NCBI GenBank assembly: GCA_964532655.1
Contig: CAZHMZ010000053.1
Span: forward strand, 1-20,934
Direction of reading: 5' to 3'
Origin: JAJFTV01 sp964532655
Lineage (GTDB): Bacteria > Chloroflexota > Anaerolineae > Anaerolineales > Anaerolineaceae
Length of the DNA: 20,934 bases
The stretch's first letter is position 1. Every line of letters begins with the position of its first letter. A program made the translations under genes and the position numbers. Below, in pieces: positions 1 to 6,818 of the stretch. Below the pieces are notes generated by a model. The model was not told the DNA's origin. It made no database searches and saw only the letters and a list, made by a program, of their open reading frames with translations.

Positions 1-368
1 GTGAAGCGCAGCGCGTGAAACTGGCCCGTGAATTATCACGGCGCGCTACCGGACGCACCATTTATGTGCTGGATGAGCCCTCGGTGGGTTTGCACGCAGC
101 CGATGTACATAAGCTGATTGAGGTTCTGCAGAAGCTGGTTGAAAACGGTAATTCGGTCATCATCATCGAACATAATATGGATATTATCAAGGTGGCTGAT
201 TACATCATCGATCTGGGACCTGAGGGCGGAAACCGCGGCGGTGAGCTGATTGGGCAGGGAACGCCGGAACAACTGTGCGAAAACCCTAAATCCTACACCG
301 GGCAGTTCCTGAAAACATACCTGGAAGCGAACCACACATCTCAACCTGTGGCCAAAAAAGAATCATAA
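1..368 (+). CDS. uvrA: UvrA, excinuclease ABC subunit A (C-terminal fragment)
   Basis: This is the 3' end of a gene that starts outside the window; the reading frame is open from base 3. UvrA is the DNA-damage-recognising ATPase of nucleotide excision repair. The visible part begins in the ABC signature (EAQRVKLARELSRR), followed by the Walker B segment LDEPSVGLH, the H-loop segment IIIEHNMDIIK, and the UvrA-typical tail DLGPEGGNRGGELIGQGTPE. UvrA C-terminal ABC domains usually read DEPTTGLH, whereas DEPSVGLH/DEPSIGLH is more usual in the first ABC domain, so the Ser-Val pair is slightly unusual. The signature and glycine-rich tail still support the C-terminal half of UvrA. A GTG at 15 is an internal valine, not a start. 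A strong hairpin lies just after the stop. Confidence 0.94.
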   Translation, partial: EAQRVKLARELSRRATGRTIYVLDEPSVGLHAADVHKLIEVLQKLVENGNSVIIIEHNMDIIKVADYIIDLGPEGGNRGGELIGQGTPEQLCENPKSYTGQFLKTYLEANHTSQPVAKKES

Positions 369-383
369 AATGCAGAGAATGTT

Positions 384-424
384 TCAGCAGGCTGCCAATG
401 CATGGCAGCCTGCTGATATTATTA
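384..424 (+). terminator. Rho-independent-type terminator after uvrA
   Basis: A perfect 14-bp stem (384-397 with 403-416, loop ATGCA) starts 15 bases after the uvrA stop codon. It is followed by TATTATTA, an interrupted T-rich tract. The position and strength of the stem support a terminator, although the U-run is imperfect. Confidence 0.75.
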
Positions 425-465
425 AGCCCAGCCAGCCTGAGAGCCTGATTTGACAGATAAAACCC

Positions 466-497
466 TTGACAGAGGATGAAAAATCCTGTGTTAGAAT
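466..497 (+). promoter_or_regulatory. Possible promoter of the LysM gene
   Basis: A perfect TTGACA (466-471) is followed 20 bases later by TAGAAT (492-497). The spacing is longer than the usual 16-18. A second TTGACA occurs at 450-455 without a good -10 box. It is placed correctly between the uvrA terminator and the start at 565, but the call is tentative because of the spacing. Confidence 0.3.
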
Positions 498-564
498 TGC
501 TCCTAAGCTGGTTTTAAGCTTTTCTCCAGTTGCATCACGCAATCTTAAATAAAAGGAAATTGAT

Positions 565-1299
565 ATGGCAGGCAAATCATCACCACAAAATGTGATTGAC
601 AGTTACCGCAAGAAACAGCGCAGTATGCCCTTTATTCTGGGCGGTCTGGCTGTTTTGCTTGTGGTTGTAGGAATCATCGTCCTGGTCATCTGGTTGACCG
701 GAGATAGAGGAGGGAATCCGATCTCGGGATTGTTCGCAAGCGATACTCCCACTCCTACTTCCACCAGCACCGTAACCCCGGTCACACCCACTCTGACGGC
801 TACAATTACTTCGACGGTAACAGAAACTCCCACCATCACCATGACGGTGACCCCTTCCGGTCCTTTTGAATATACCGTGAAGGAAAACGACAACTGCTGG
901 GATATCGCCGTGACATACGAAGTGGATGTCCAGGTACTGCAGGCGATTAACAATTTTGGTACCGCCTGCCCCATTGTGGCCGGTCAGGTCATTCTCATTC
1001 CGGCGCCCGGGCAGACTCTCCCCACCGAGACCCCGCTGCCCACCGGGCTGGCTTCCGGCACCAAAATTGATTACACCATCAAGACGGGTGAAACCCTGGC
1101 GATCATCGCTGCCCGGTTTAATTCAACCGTCCAGTCCATCATGGATGATAATGATATTGAAGATGAAAACAGCATTCAGGCAGGGCAGATCATTACCATC
1201 CGGGTGAATCTGGTTACCCCCACCATCACCCTGGCACCGAGCGCCACCAAATCCATCACCCCGCAACAGGCGGCTCCTTCCGGCACAGCTACCCCGTAA
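565..1299 (+). CDS. Membrane-anchored protein with two LysM domains
   Basis: The 244-residue protein has a short basic N-terminus, one hydrophobic membrane segment (about 23-45), a long Thr/Pro-rich linker (about 60-100), and two LysM repeats (about 101-148 and 168-214), each starting with the typical Y-T-[VI]-K and a GQ-[VI]-I end. LysM domains bind N-acetylglucosamine-containing glycans such as peptidoglycan, so the protein is probably held in the membrane with its repeats in the wall. The first LysM has two cysteines (111 and 135) that might form a disulfide. The C-terminus is again Thr/Pro-rich. No catalytic domain is visible. The ATG start is supported by AAAGGA at 552-557. The propeller gene follows after only 15 bases, suggesting co-transcription. 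Confidence 0.85.
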   Translation: MAGKSSPQNVIDSYRKKQRSMPFILGGLAVLLVVVGIIVLVIWLTGDRGGNPISGLFASDTPTPTSTSTVTPVTPTLTATITSTVTETPTITMTVTPSGPFEYTVKENDNCWDIAVTYEVDVQVLQAINNFGTACPIVAGQVILIPAPGQTLPTETPLPTGLASGTKIDYTIKTGETLAIIAARFNSTVQSIMDDNDIEDENSIQAGQIITIRVNLVTPTITLAPSATKSITPQQAAPSGTATP

Positions 1300-1314
1300 T
1301 GAAATCCTTGTGAT

Positions 1315-2652
1315 TTGAAAAAGAGTCGTAAAACCCTTGTTCTGATCATCCTCCTGTTGGGAGTTCTGCTCCTGGCAGGAGGTTTGTTTTGGTCGAACAA
1401 CCGCCCAACCACTGAACTAGCGCCGGTTTTTACCAGTTCAAATTCCATGGGCGTATGGGGACCGGCGCGAGTGAGTTTGCCTGTGGTGGATGGTCAAATC
1501 ATAGAGTACGATTTCGGTATAGCGCCGGAACTGCCATTTACTGTGATCCAGAACGGAGCCGACATGGAGCTGTGGTTTTCCACCCCGGCAGATCCGGAAA
1601 TGACCTATACATTGACTGCTCGACCGATCGATACAGATCATGCCATGCGGCAGGCACAATGGCAGTTCACACCCCGACACCCTGATGTCATCTATATGGT
1701 TTTACAGGAGCAGGGTTCGGATCTGTGGGTGATCCCGCTTGAGAACCCCCAACCCCGCAGACTCACCTCAACCAACGGCGGCATTCAGGATTACGCAGTC
1801 AGCCCCGGCGGTGAACAGATTGTCTTCAGTGTCATCAATTCTCAAAACGGATTTGATTTGTGGACGATCGACCGAAACGGTGAGAATATGCTGCAAGCAG
1901 AAGCCTGTGGGTCTGATACCTGTACGGATGTTGCCTTTCTGCCGAGCAGCGGTGACTACGCTTTTGTGCGGAACAGCCGCACCGATGCCGGCGAGGTGGT
2001 ATCCCGGATCTTGTTGAAGAAAACCGGGTCGCAGGAAGCACAGGTGCTGTATGAGCAGAGTGGAGGGCGGGTGAGTGATCTGAAATGGTCACCTGACGGA
2101 AGCATGCTGGCATTTGTGAATGAAACCCGTTTTCAAATCCAATTTCTGTTTCTCGACAGCCTGAAAGTCTCCGTGGTGGACTGCGAATCCAGCGAAACGG
2201 GCGGATGGGCGTCAGACGGTTCGCAAATGGTATTTGCCTGTACCGGTTCAGAGCAGGACAGCCCGTGTAAGGATTTGAAGGAAGTGAACCCCTTGACCCT
2301 GGAAATAACGGGTTCACCACTTCAGGAATTAAACGGGCAGCGCGATTACAGCGCACCGGTCTGGTCACTGGATGGGAAGTGGATTGTGTTTGGTGAGCGC
2401 TGTTACAGCGACCGACCAACACGCCAGTTGTGGCTGGCGGATGCACAGACACAAAAAGGCGAACAGATCACCAATGAGCCGTTGTATAACTTTGCCAACT
2501 ATCACTGGGATCCGTTTTCACAGATGATGGTTTTGCAGCGTTATGAAATGGGATCCGCTTCAGCCGCTCCGGATGTGATGTTGTGGAAGCTATCCACTGA
2601 GGAACAGGAGCTGCTGGCCGAGGGCGGGCATTCTCCCCAATGGCTGCCGTGA
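1315..2652 (+). CDS. Membrane-anchored TolB-like/PD40 beta-propeller protein
   Basis: This 445-residue protein has an N-terminal hydrophobic anchor (about 7-26) followed by an extracytoplasmic region. The second half shows several PD40/WD40-like blades, recognisable from SPGGEQIVFS, WSPDGSMLAFV and WSLDGKWIVFG, each preceded by a strand of the DLWVI/QLWLA type. TolB-like propellers usually mediate protein or ligand binding; no enzymatic residue is evident. About residues 30-110 precede the propeller and resemble no domain I can name. Several cysteines in the blades could form disulfides. The start is a TTG at 1315, the only plausible start after the in-frame stop at 1300, and it lacks a clear Shine-Dalgarno. 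Its closeness to the LysM gene suggests translation coupled to that gene. The function is unknown. Confidence 0.75.
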   Translation: MKKSRKTLVLIILLLGVLLLAGGLFWSNNRPTTELAPVFTSSNSMGVWGPARVSLPVVDGQIIEYDFGIAPELPFTVIQNGADMELWFSTPADPEMTYTLTARPIDTDHAMRQAQWQFTPRHPDVIYMVLQEQGSDLWVIPLENPQPRRLTSTNGGIQDYAVSPGGEQIVFSVINSQNGFDLWTIDRNGENMLQAEACGSDTCTDVAFLPSSGDYAFVRNSRTDAGEVVSRILLKKTGSQEAQVLYEQSGGRVSDLKWSPDGSMLAFVNETRFQIQFLFLDSLKVSVVDCESSETGGWASDGSQMVFACTGSEQDSPCKDLKEVNPLTLEITGSPLQELNGQRDYSAPVWSLDGKWIVFGERCYSDRPTRQLWLADAQTQKGEQITNEPLYNFANYHWDPFSQMMVLQRYEMGSASAAPDVMLWKLSTEEQELLAEGGHSPQWLP

Positions 2653-2662
2653 TCCACAGCTT

Positions 2663-3859
2663 TCAACCCTGAAGCAGCGCCTGTTGAATTTCTTCCCGGA
2701 CTGTAATATCCGTTTCAAGTGAAAGGCGGCGTGTCAGAATCTCACGAGCCGGTTCACTGCCTGGAAGACGGGCCAGTTTTCCGATGGCCCAGGCTGCATG
2801 TGCTCGAACGATTGCTTCCGGATTCTCATCCAGTAACGCCTGCAGAACGGGGATAGCCTGCTGGTTGCCTGAATTTCCCAACACAACCGCGGCATTTCGC
2901 AGAAACCCTTTCCATCTGGCCCGCGCAATGGGATAGGCGTCAAACTGCTCCCTGAAACGGTTCGGCGAAAGCCGATCAACCTCCAGTAAATTCATCCATT
3001 CGGGAAGCCGGCCAGACTGGATCTCCGGCACGATCATCTCAGGGTGCGGTGTATGGTTCCATGGGCAAACCTGTTGGCAGACGTCACAGCCAAACAGGTG
3101 ATTTGCTGCCGCATCGCGCAAAGCAGATGGGATGGGGCCTTTATTTTCGATGGTGAGATACGAGAGGCAGCGGTTGGCGTCGAGCGTGCGATCCGGGTTG
3201 ATACAACCGGCCGGACAGGCATCCACACAGCGACGGCAGGTTCCGCAGCGATCCGCCTCAAACGGCTGTGAAGGCTGCAACGGCGCATCACAGAACATCT
3301 CGGCCAGCAGAAAACTGGAGCCGTATTTCGGCGATATCAGACAGCCATTCCGGCCGATCCACCCCAGCCCAGCCGATCGGGCCAGGTCGCGTTCAAGAAT
3401 GGGGGTGGAATCGGTAAATATTTGATACCTGATTTCCTGCCCAATGATCTCTTTAAAGCGGGGAATGAGTGAGCCCAGACGCTCCGGCAGAACAGTATGA
3501 TAATCCCGGCTGCCGGCATAGGCAGCGATTTGTCCCCAACCTCCAGAACTCGGTGGAGGTTCCACATAATTGAGCGGATAAGGAAACCCGAAAACGAGAA
3601 TGGAGCGGGTATTCTCCATTAACGATTTCGGGTTTCGGCGTTTTTCAACTGTATCCGGGCGGGAAAGGTAGGCCATACTTGCCTGGCCGCCGGTTTCAAG
3701 CCATTTCAGAAAATGATCAAAGTGCGCTGGCTGATCCGGGCTGACGATACCAAACAGAGGGATGCCTGCCTTCGAAACAGTTTCCCGCAGGCGCTCCTCA
3801 ACCGTCAACGGATTGAGACTTCCATCCTGAGACTGTGATCCTGAATAGGTTCGTCCCAT
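2663..3859 (-). CDS. queG: Epoxyqueuosine reductase QueG
   Basis: QueG is the cobalamin-dependent iron-sulfur enzyme that reduces epoxyqueuosine to queuosine in tRNA wobble positions. The 398-residue protein has the family's full architecture. The N-terminal catalytic part contains TDSTPILER (Asp150 corresponds to the proposed proton donor) and AGLGWIGRNG. Two 4Fe-4S sites follow, formed by Cys205, 208, 211 and 215 and by Cys231, 258, 261 and 265, with the characteristic NRCLSYLTIENKGPIP between them. HEAT-like repeats fill the C-terminus (about 310-395). The first 15-18 residues precede the usual start of the family, so the true start may be slightly downstream of the ATG at 3859. It is convergent with the propeller gene (10-base gap) and 91 bases downstream of the FW lipoprotein gene on the same strand. 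Confidence 0.95.
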   Translation of the reverse strand: MGRTYSGSQSQDGSLNPLTVEERLRETVSKAGIPLFGIVSPDQPAHFDHFLKWLETGGQASMAYLSRPDTVEKRRNPKSLMENTRSILVFGFPYPLNYVEPPPSSGGWGQIAAYAGSRDYHTVLPERLGSLIPRFKEIIGQEIRYQIFTDSTPILERDLARSAGLGWIGRNGCLISPKYGSSFLLAEMFCDAPLQPSQPFEADRCGTCRRCVDACPAGCINPDRTLDANRCLSYLTIENKGPIPSALRDAAANHLFGCDVCQQVCPWNHTPHPEMIVPEIQSGRLPEWMNLLEVDRLSPNRFREQFDAYPIARARWKGFLRNAAVVLGNSGNQQAIPVLQALLDENPEAIVRAHAAWAIGKLARLPGSEPAREILTRRLSLETDITVREEIQQALLQG

Positions 3860-3950
3860 ATGCTCAGCTATGCTCAGCCGTTTCTCATGCCCTTCCTGGG
3901 GAACACATTCTCAAGAAAGGGCGGCGATATCCCCGTTAGTGTATCTCAAC

Positions 3951-4640
3951 TTAGCTGCCGGGAGTCGTTGTGTCTGGTGTATTTGTAATTTCTGGCACAG
4001 ACGTCTTTGTTGCGGTGGCGGTGGCGCTGGCTGCTCCAACTTTGATCACCGTGTATACCGGATAAAAATTCAACCCATCCGCGTTGGTGAGTACCCAGTT
4101 ACTCTTATATTCGCCGGCTTTTGTGGGAGCCGTGAATTCTGCCGAGATGGACAGGGTTTGTCCGGGCGCTACTGCCTGTGGGAATGAATATGAATTGGAG
4201 CCGGTACCCAGACGCTCCCCGCTGAAGAACCGAATTTGATACGAGGTGGTCCAGGTGGTCTGTCCGACATTTTTCAAGGTCCAGGTAACGGTGAAAGCTT
4301 CACCCGGTTCGAAGACAGTACCGTCTGCAGGATCATTGCCGATGAATTCAACCAGATCATTAGTGACCGGCAGAGTTGGCGGAATGGTTACCTGCTGTGT
4401 TGCCGTTGACACCGCCACCGTAGCAACAGCCTGGGTATTGGTAGGCGGCACCGGCGTGACGGTATTGGTTGGGGTGGCAGACGGGAAATTGGCGGCGTTC
4501 TGGGTGAGCTGAACAGCAACGGTTTGTGCTGCAGATGTGTAAATCGCATCCGGACCGGGTGTGGGGGTCTTTTCTGACTTTGAACCGCAGGCCGGCAGCA
4601 AAAGCACCAGTAAAACAAACAAAACTCTAAATCTCTTCAT
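3951..4640 (-). CDS. Lipoprotein with NBR1-type FW (four-tryptophan) Ig-like domain, copy 1
   Basis: This 229-residue protein has a signal peptide ending in a lipobox (L15-P-A-C18), so it is predicted to be a lipid-anchored surface protein. A short segment follows (31-50, DAIYTSAAQTVAVQLTQNAA), then a Thr/Pro-rich linker (about 53-94). The Ig-like domain (about 96-205) carries the pattern W120-T-L-K-N-x-G-x-x-x-W130, FFSGERLG, and W182. This matches the NBR1 FW fold, a binding domain known from the autophagy receptor NBR1 and found in many bacteria; its bacterial ligand is not known. A second Thr/Pro-rich tail ends the protein. The ATG at 4640 has AAAAAGGA a few bases upstream. It is a paralogue of the gene at 4776-5462, with the same domain order. 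Confidence 0.85.
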   Translation of the reverse strand: MKRFRVLFVLLVLLLPACGSKSEKTPTPGPDAIYTSAAQTVAVQLTQNAANFPSATPTNTVTPVPPTNTQAVATVAVSTATQQVTIPPTLPVTNDLVEFIGNDPADGTVFEPGEAFTVTWTLKNVGQTTWTTSYQIRFFSGERLGTGSNSYSFPQAVAPGQTLSISAEFTAPTKAGEYKSNWVLTNADGLNFYPVYTVIKVGAASATATATKTSVPEITNTPDTTTPGS

Positions 4641-4679
4641 GTTGTCCTTTTTCTCTTCAACGCATTGTATAACCGTATC

Positions 4680-4710
4680 AAAAAACTACCGGGGTAATTA
4701 CCCCGGTAGT
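4680..4710 (-). terminator. Terminator between the two FW lipoprotein genes
   Basis: A 26-base perfect palindrome (4685-4710) can fold as an 11-bp stem with an AATT loop. Reading on the minus strand it is followed by a run of six T (4685-4680). It lies 66 bases after the stop of the upstream FW lipoprotein gene and before the start of the next, which makes an intrinsic terminator very likely. The two paralogues therefore probably have separate transcripts. Confidence 0.85.
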
Positions 4711-4775
4711 GATATTTTAGTGGATATGGGGATTTTTGAGTAGGAGGCGATTTTTATACTATCCGCAATCCAATC

Positions 4776-5462
4776 TCACTGGGCTGCATCAAAATCAGCA
4801 ATGATGGTGATATCCACATCGCCAAAATTACCGCCATACTGATCTTTCAGCTTCCACCAACTGTAATAAGTATCTTCTGTATCCGGAACCGACATTTCGA
4901 CAGTCAGGGTGATGGTCTCACCAGGTTTGACCTCTTTGCCAAAATCGTAGGAGTTATCGGTGAAAATACCTCCGCCGATGCGGTTGCCGGAGAAGAACTG
5001 AATGGTGAAATCCTTTTGCCAGGTATCGGTGCCGGTATTCTTGATGGTCCAGCTCATTTCAAAAGTCGTACCGGGAGCAATTTTGGTCTCATCTGCAGGA
5101 GACTGGCCAACCACCTCATATTTCCCTTTGGGAGCTGATACAACCGGGGCTGTTCCGGTGAAGGTGGGCAGCATACTGATTGTTGAGGTGACCAACGGGT
5201 TGGTAGTGCCGCCAGGGGTTGTATTGCCCGCGCTGCTGACCGTGACCGTTGGAGTGGCGGTTTCGGTAGGAATCATGACCGTAACGGTAGAGGTAGGGTT
5301 CAACTTTGCAGCCTCAGTCAGTTGTGCTTCCACAGTCATGGCGGCTGAAGTGTAAATGGTATCAGGATTGACGGTGGGTTCCTGGTTGTTGGCTGCACAG
5401 GCTGAGAGCAGCAAAGCAGCCAAAACAAGTATCAACCCAGCTTTTCGTAAAGAAGAAAACAT
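4776..5462 (-). CDS. Lipoprotein with NBR1-type FW (four-tryptophan) Ig-like domain, copy 2
   Basis: The predicted protein is 228 residues. I chose the ATG at 5462 rather than the in-frame one at 5498 because GGAGGG lies seven bases upstream of it and a normal signal peptide follows. The lipobox is L19-S-A-C22. Then come a DTIYTSAAMTVEAQLTEAAK segment nearly identical in pattern to copy 1, a Thr/Pro/Gly-rich linker, and an FW Ig-like domain containing W-T-I-K-N-x-G-x-x-x-W, FFSGNRIGG and a YYSWWKL strand near the C-terminus. Unlike copy 1 there is no Thr/Pro tail. It is predicted to be surface-anchored and to bind an unknown partner. Two candidate promoters lie upstream, and a strong terminator follows. 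Confidence 0.85.
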   Translation of the reverse strand: MFSSLRKAGLILVLAALLLSACAANNQEPTVNPDTIYTSAAMTVEAQLTEAAKLNPTSTVTVMIPTETATPTVTVSSAGNTTPGGTTNPLVTSTISMLPTFTGTAPVVSAPKGKYEVVGQSPADETKIAPGTTFEMSWTIKNTGTDTWQKDFTIQFFSGNRIGGGIFTDNSYDFGKEVKPGETITLTVEMSVPDTEDTYYSWWKLKDQYGGNFGDVDITIIADFDAAQ

Positions 5463-5527
5463 TTTCGAGCCCTCCGGTTTGCCATAATCAGCAGGCAAAT
5501 TTGAATTTTCAATTTTGGCAAAAATCG

Positions 5528-5556
5528 ATTTTCAACCAGTAATAGTAAATTGTCAA
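5528..5556 (-). promoter_or_regulatory. Possible proximal promoter of FW lipoprotein copy 2
   Basis: On the minus strand, TTGACA (5556-5551) is followed after 17 bases by GAAAAT (5533-5528). The -35 is perfect and the spacing ideal, but the -10 is weak. It lies 66 bases upstream of the ATG at 5462. Confidence 0.4.
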
Positions 5557-5603
5557 GTAACGGATATTTTCAATTCTTAAGTAAAGGATGATTTTCTTTC
5601 CAG

Positions 5604-5632
5604 ATTATACCAGATGGTCGATTTCAGGTCAG
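5604..5632 (-). promoter_or_regulatory. Extended -10 promoter upstream of FW lipoprotein copy 2
   Basis: On the minus strand a perfect TATAAT (5609-5604) is preceded by TGG, giving an extended -10 element. CTGACC (5632-5627) sits 17 bases upstream of the -10 as a partial -35. It lies between the M23 lipoprotein gene and the FW lipoprotein gene, so it would separate their expression. The same TGGTATAAT string occurs at 8759-8767. Confidence 0.55.
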
Positions 5633-5647
5633 AATTCGCAAACCAGT

Positions 5648-6796
5648 TCATTCACTGTCCGGCCAGTTACCCTTTGATGGGCTGTCCGGTGGTGTGAAAT
5701 CAAATCCCTCCTCACCGTTGAACCGAAGAAACGATACGGCCCCGGGATGGATTTCAATTAAAGTGGACCAGGTTTTATTGATGTAATCCACTGTGATCTC
5801 GTATTTCCCGGCTGGCAGATCACTGATGACCATGTTTTCCTGATAATAGTCGTCCTTATGCACAGTAGTTGGCCCGTAGGTAAATACCTGCCATTTCTCT
5901 CCGGTATACAAAGAACGAATATTGATCACTTGCTGATCTAAAAATGAACCATTTGTATTCTTGAAATCACCTGCCAGCACCCCTGAGCCCTGTGGGGGTG
6001 CGATCCACAGCTCGGGATTGCGAGTTTTGTAGAAGCTGTCATCCTGCATACGGACTTCAAAATGTAGATGTGGGCCGGTGGTATTACCAGTCATACCCAC
6101 AAGACCCACAGGGGTGCCGGTTTTGACGGTTTGCCCCATTACCACATCGATTCGGTCCAAATGCGCATAGATGGTATACAGCTTCTGGGCTTTGTACCCA
6201 AAGTCGTGTTCCACGGAAACGGCCAGGCCGTATGGATCATTTTCTGCACCGCTGCCGTAGAACAGCCCGTACCCCGCCCAGATCACCTTCCCATCTCCGG
6301 CTGCGATGACGGTGGTGCCCCGTTTGGCAGGAATATCAATACCGGTGTGGACGATATCCACGCCAAAAAAGATCCCCCCATAGCGGTAATCGGGCAGGGG
6401 CCAATTGATTTGATCCGCGGCGATGGGTCGCGAGAAATAAAAGTGATCATACTGGCTGAGCGCGAGGGGGGTATCAAACAGCGGGGCACGCCAGAGCGAG
6501 ACTGGTTCTGACATGGGTGTGGGAAAGGTCAACTGCATCACATCGATCACTGGTGAGGTGTTGCCCCCGTGGTTTGCAGAATCGGTGGTAGGGGTTTCGC
6601 CGGGTTGGATTAGCGCTGGATCCACGGTAGGGGAACCTGTGGGTGAAGGGGTGGTCTGAATGGTCGGCTGCACGACAATCACCTGCGGCTGCGCCGATAA
6701 TCCTGACTGCGAGGAAGACTCGCCGCCGGAAACAATCCCCTGACAGCCGGCCAGGCCGAGGCACACCAGAAAAATGAGAAGAAGTTTTTGTTTCAT
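5648..6796 (-). CDS. M23 family metallopeptidase lipoprotein
   Basis: This 382-residue protein begins with a signal peptide and lipobox (L15-A-G-C18), then a low-complexity Pro/Thr/Ser linker. The LytM/M23 domain (about 140-260) has all zinc and catalytic positions: H150-x3-D154, H212 in YAHLD, and H243-x-H245 in GPHLHFEV. M23 enzymes are endopeptidases that cut peptide cross-links in peptidoglycan, so this is predicted to be an active, lipid-anchored wall hydrolase. The C-terminal part (about 270-370) is beta-rich and resembles small carbohydrate- or prealbumin-like modules (NMVISDLPAGKYEITV), but I cannot assign a family. The gene lies 22 bases downstream of the propeller gene on the same strand, suggesting one operon. 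The start has only a weak Shine-Dalgarno. Confidence 0.9.
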   Translation of the reverse strand: MKQKLLLIFLVCLGLAGCQGIVSGGESSSQSGLSAQPQVIVVQPTIQTTPSPTGSPTVDPALIQPGETPTTDSANHGGNTSPVIDVMQLTFPTPMSEPVSLWRAPLFDTPLALSQYDHFYFSRPIAADQINWPLPDYRYGGIFFGVDIVHTGIDIPAKRGTTVIAAGDGKVIWAGYGLFYGSGAENDPYGLAVSVEHDFGYKAQKLYTIYAHLDRIDVVMGQTVKTGTPVGLVGMTGNTTGPHLHFEVRMQDDSFYKTRNPELWIAPPQGSGVLAGDFKNTNGSFLDQQVINIRSLYTGEKWQVFTYGPTTVHKDDYYQENMVISDLPAGKYEITVDYINKTWSTLIEIHPGAVSFLRFNGEEGFDFTPPDSPSKGNWPDSE

Positions 6797-6818
6797 TCCG
6801 GCGAAATTTTCTGTCCGG

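Noticed and set aside
1835..2452. 205-codon minus-strand frame inside the propeller gene
   Set aside because: Low-complexity Arg/Pro/Ser-rich shadow of a clearly coding plus-strand gene.
5463..5498. Upstream start of FW lipoprotein copy 2
   Set aside because: GGAGGG lies within this stretch and points to the ATG at 5462, which also gives a normal signal peptide.
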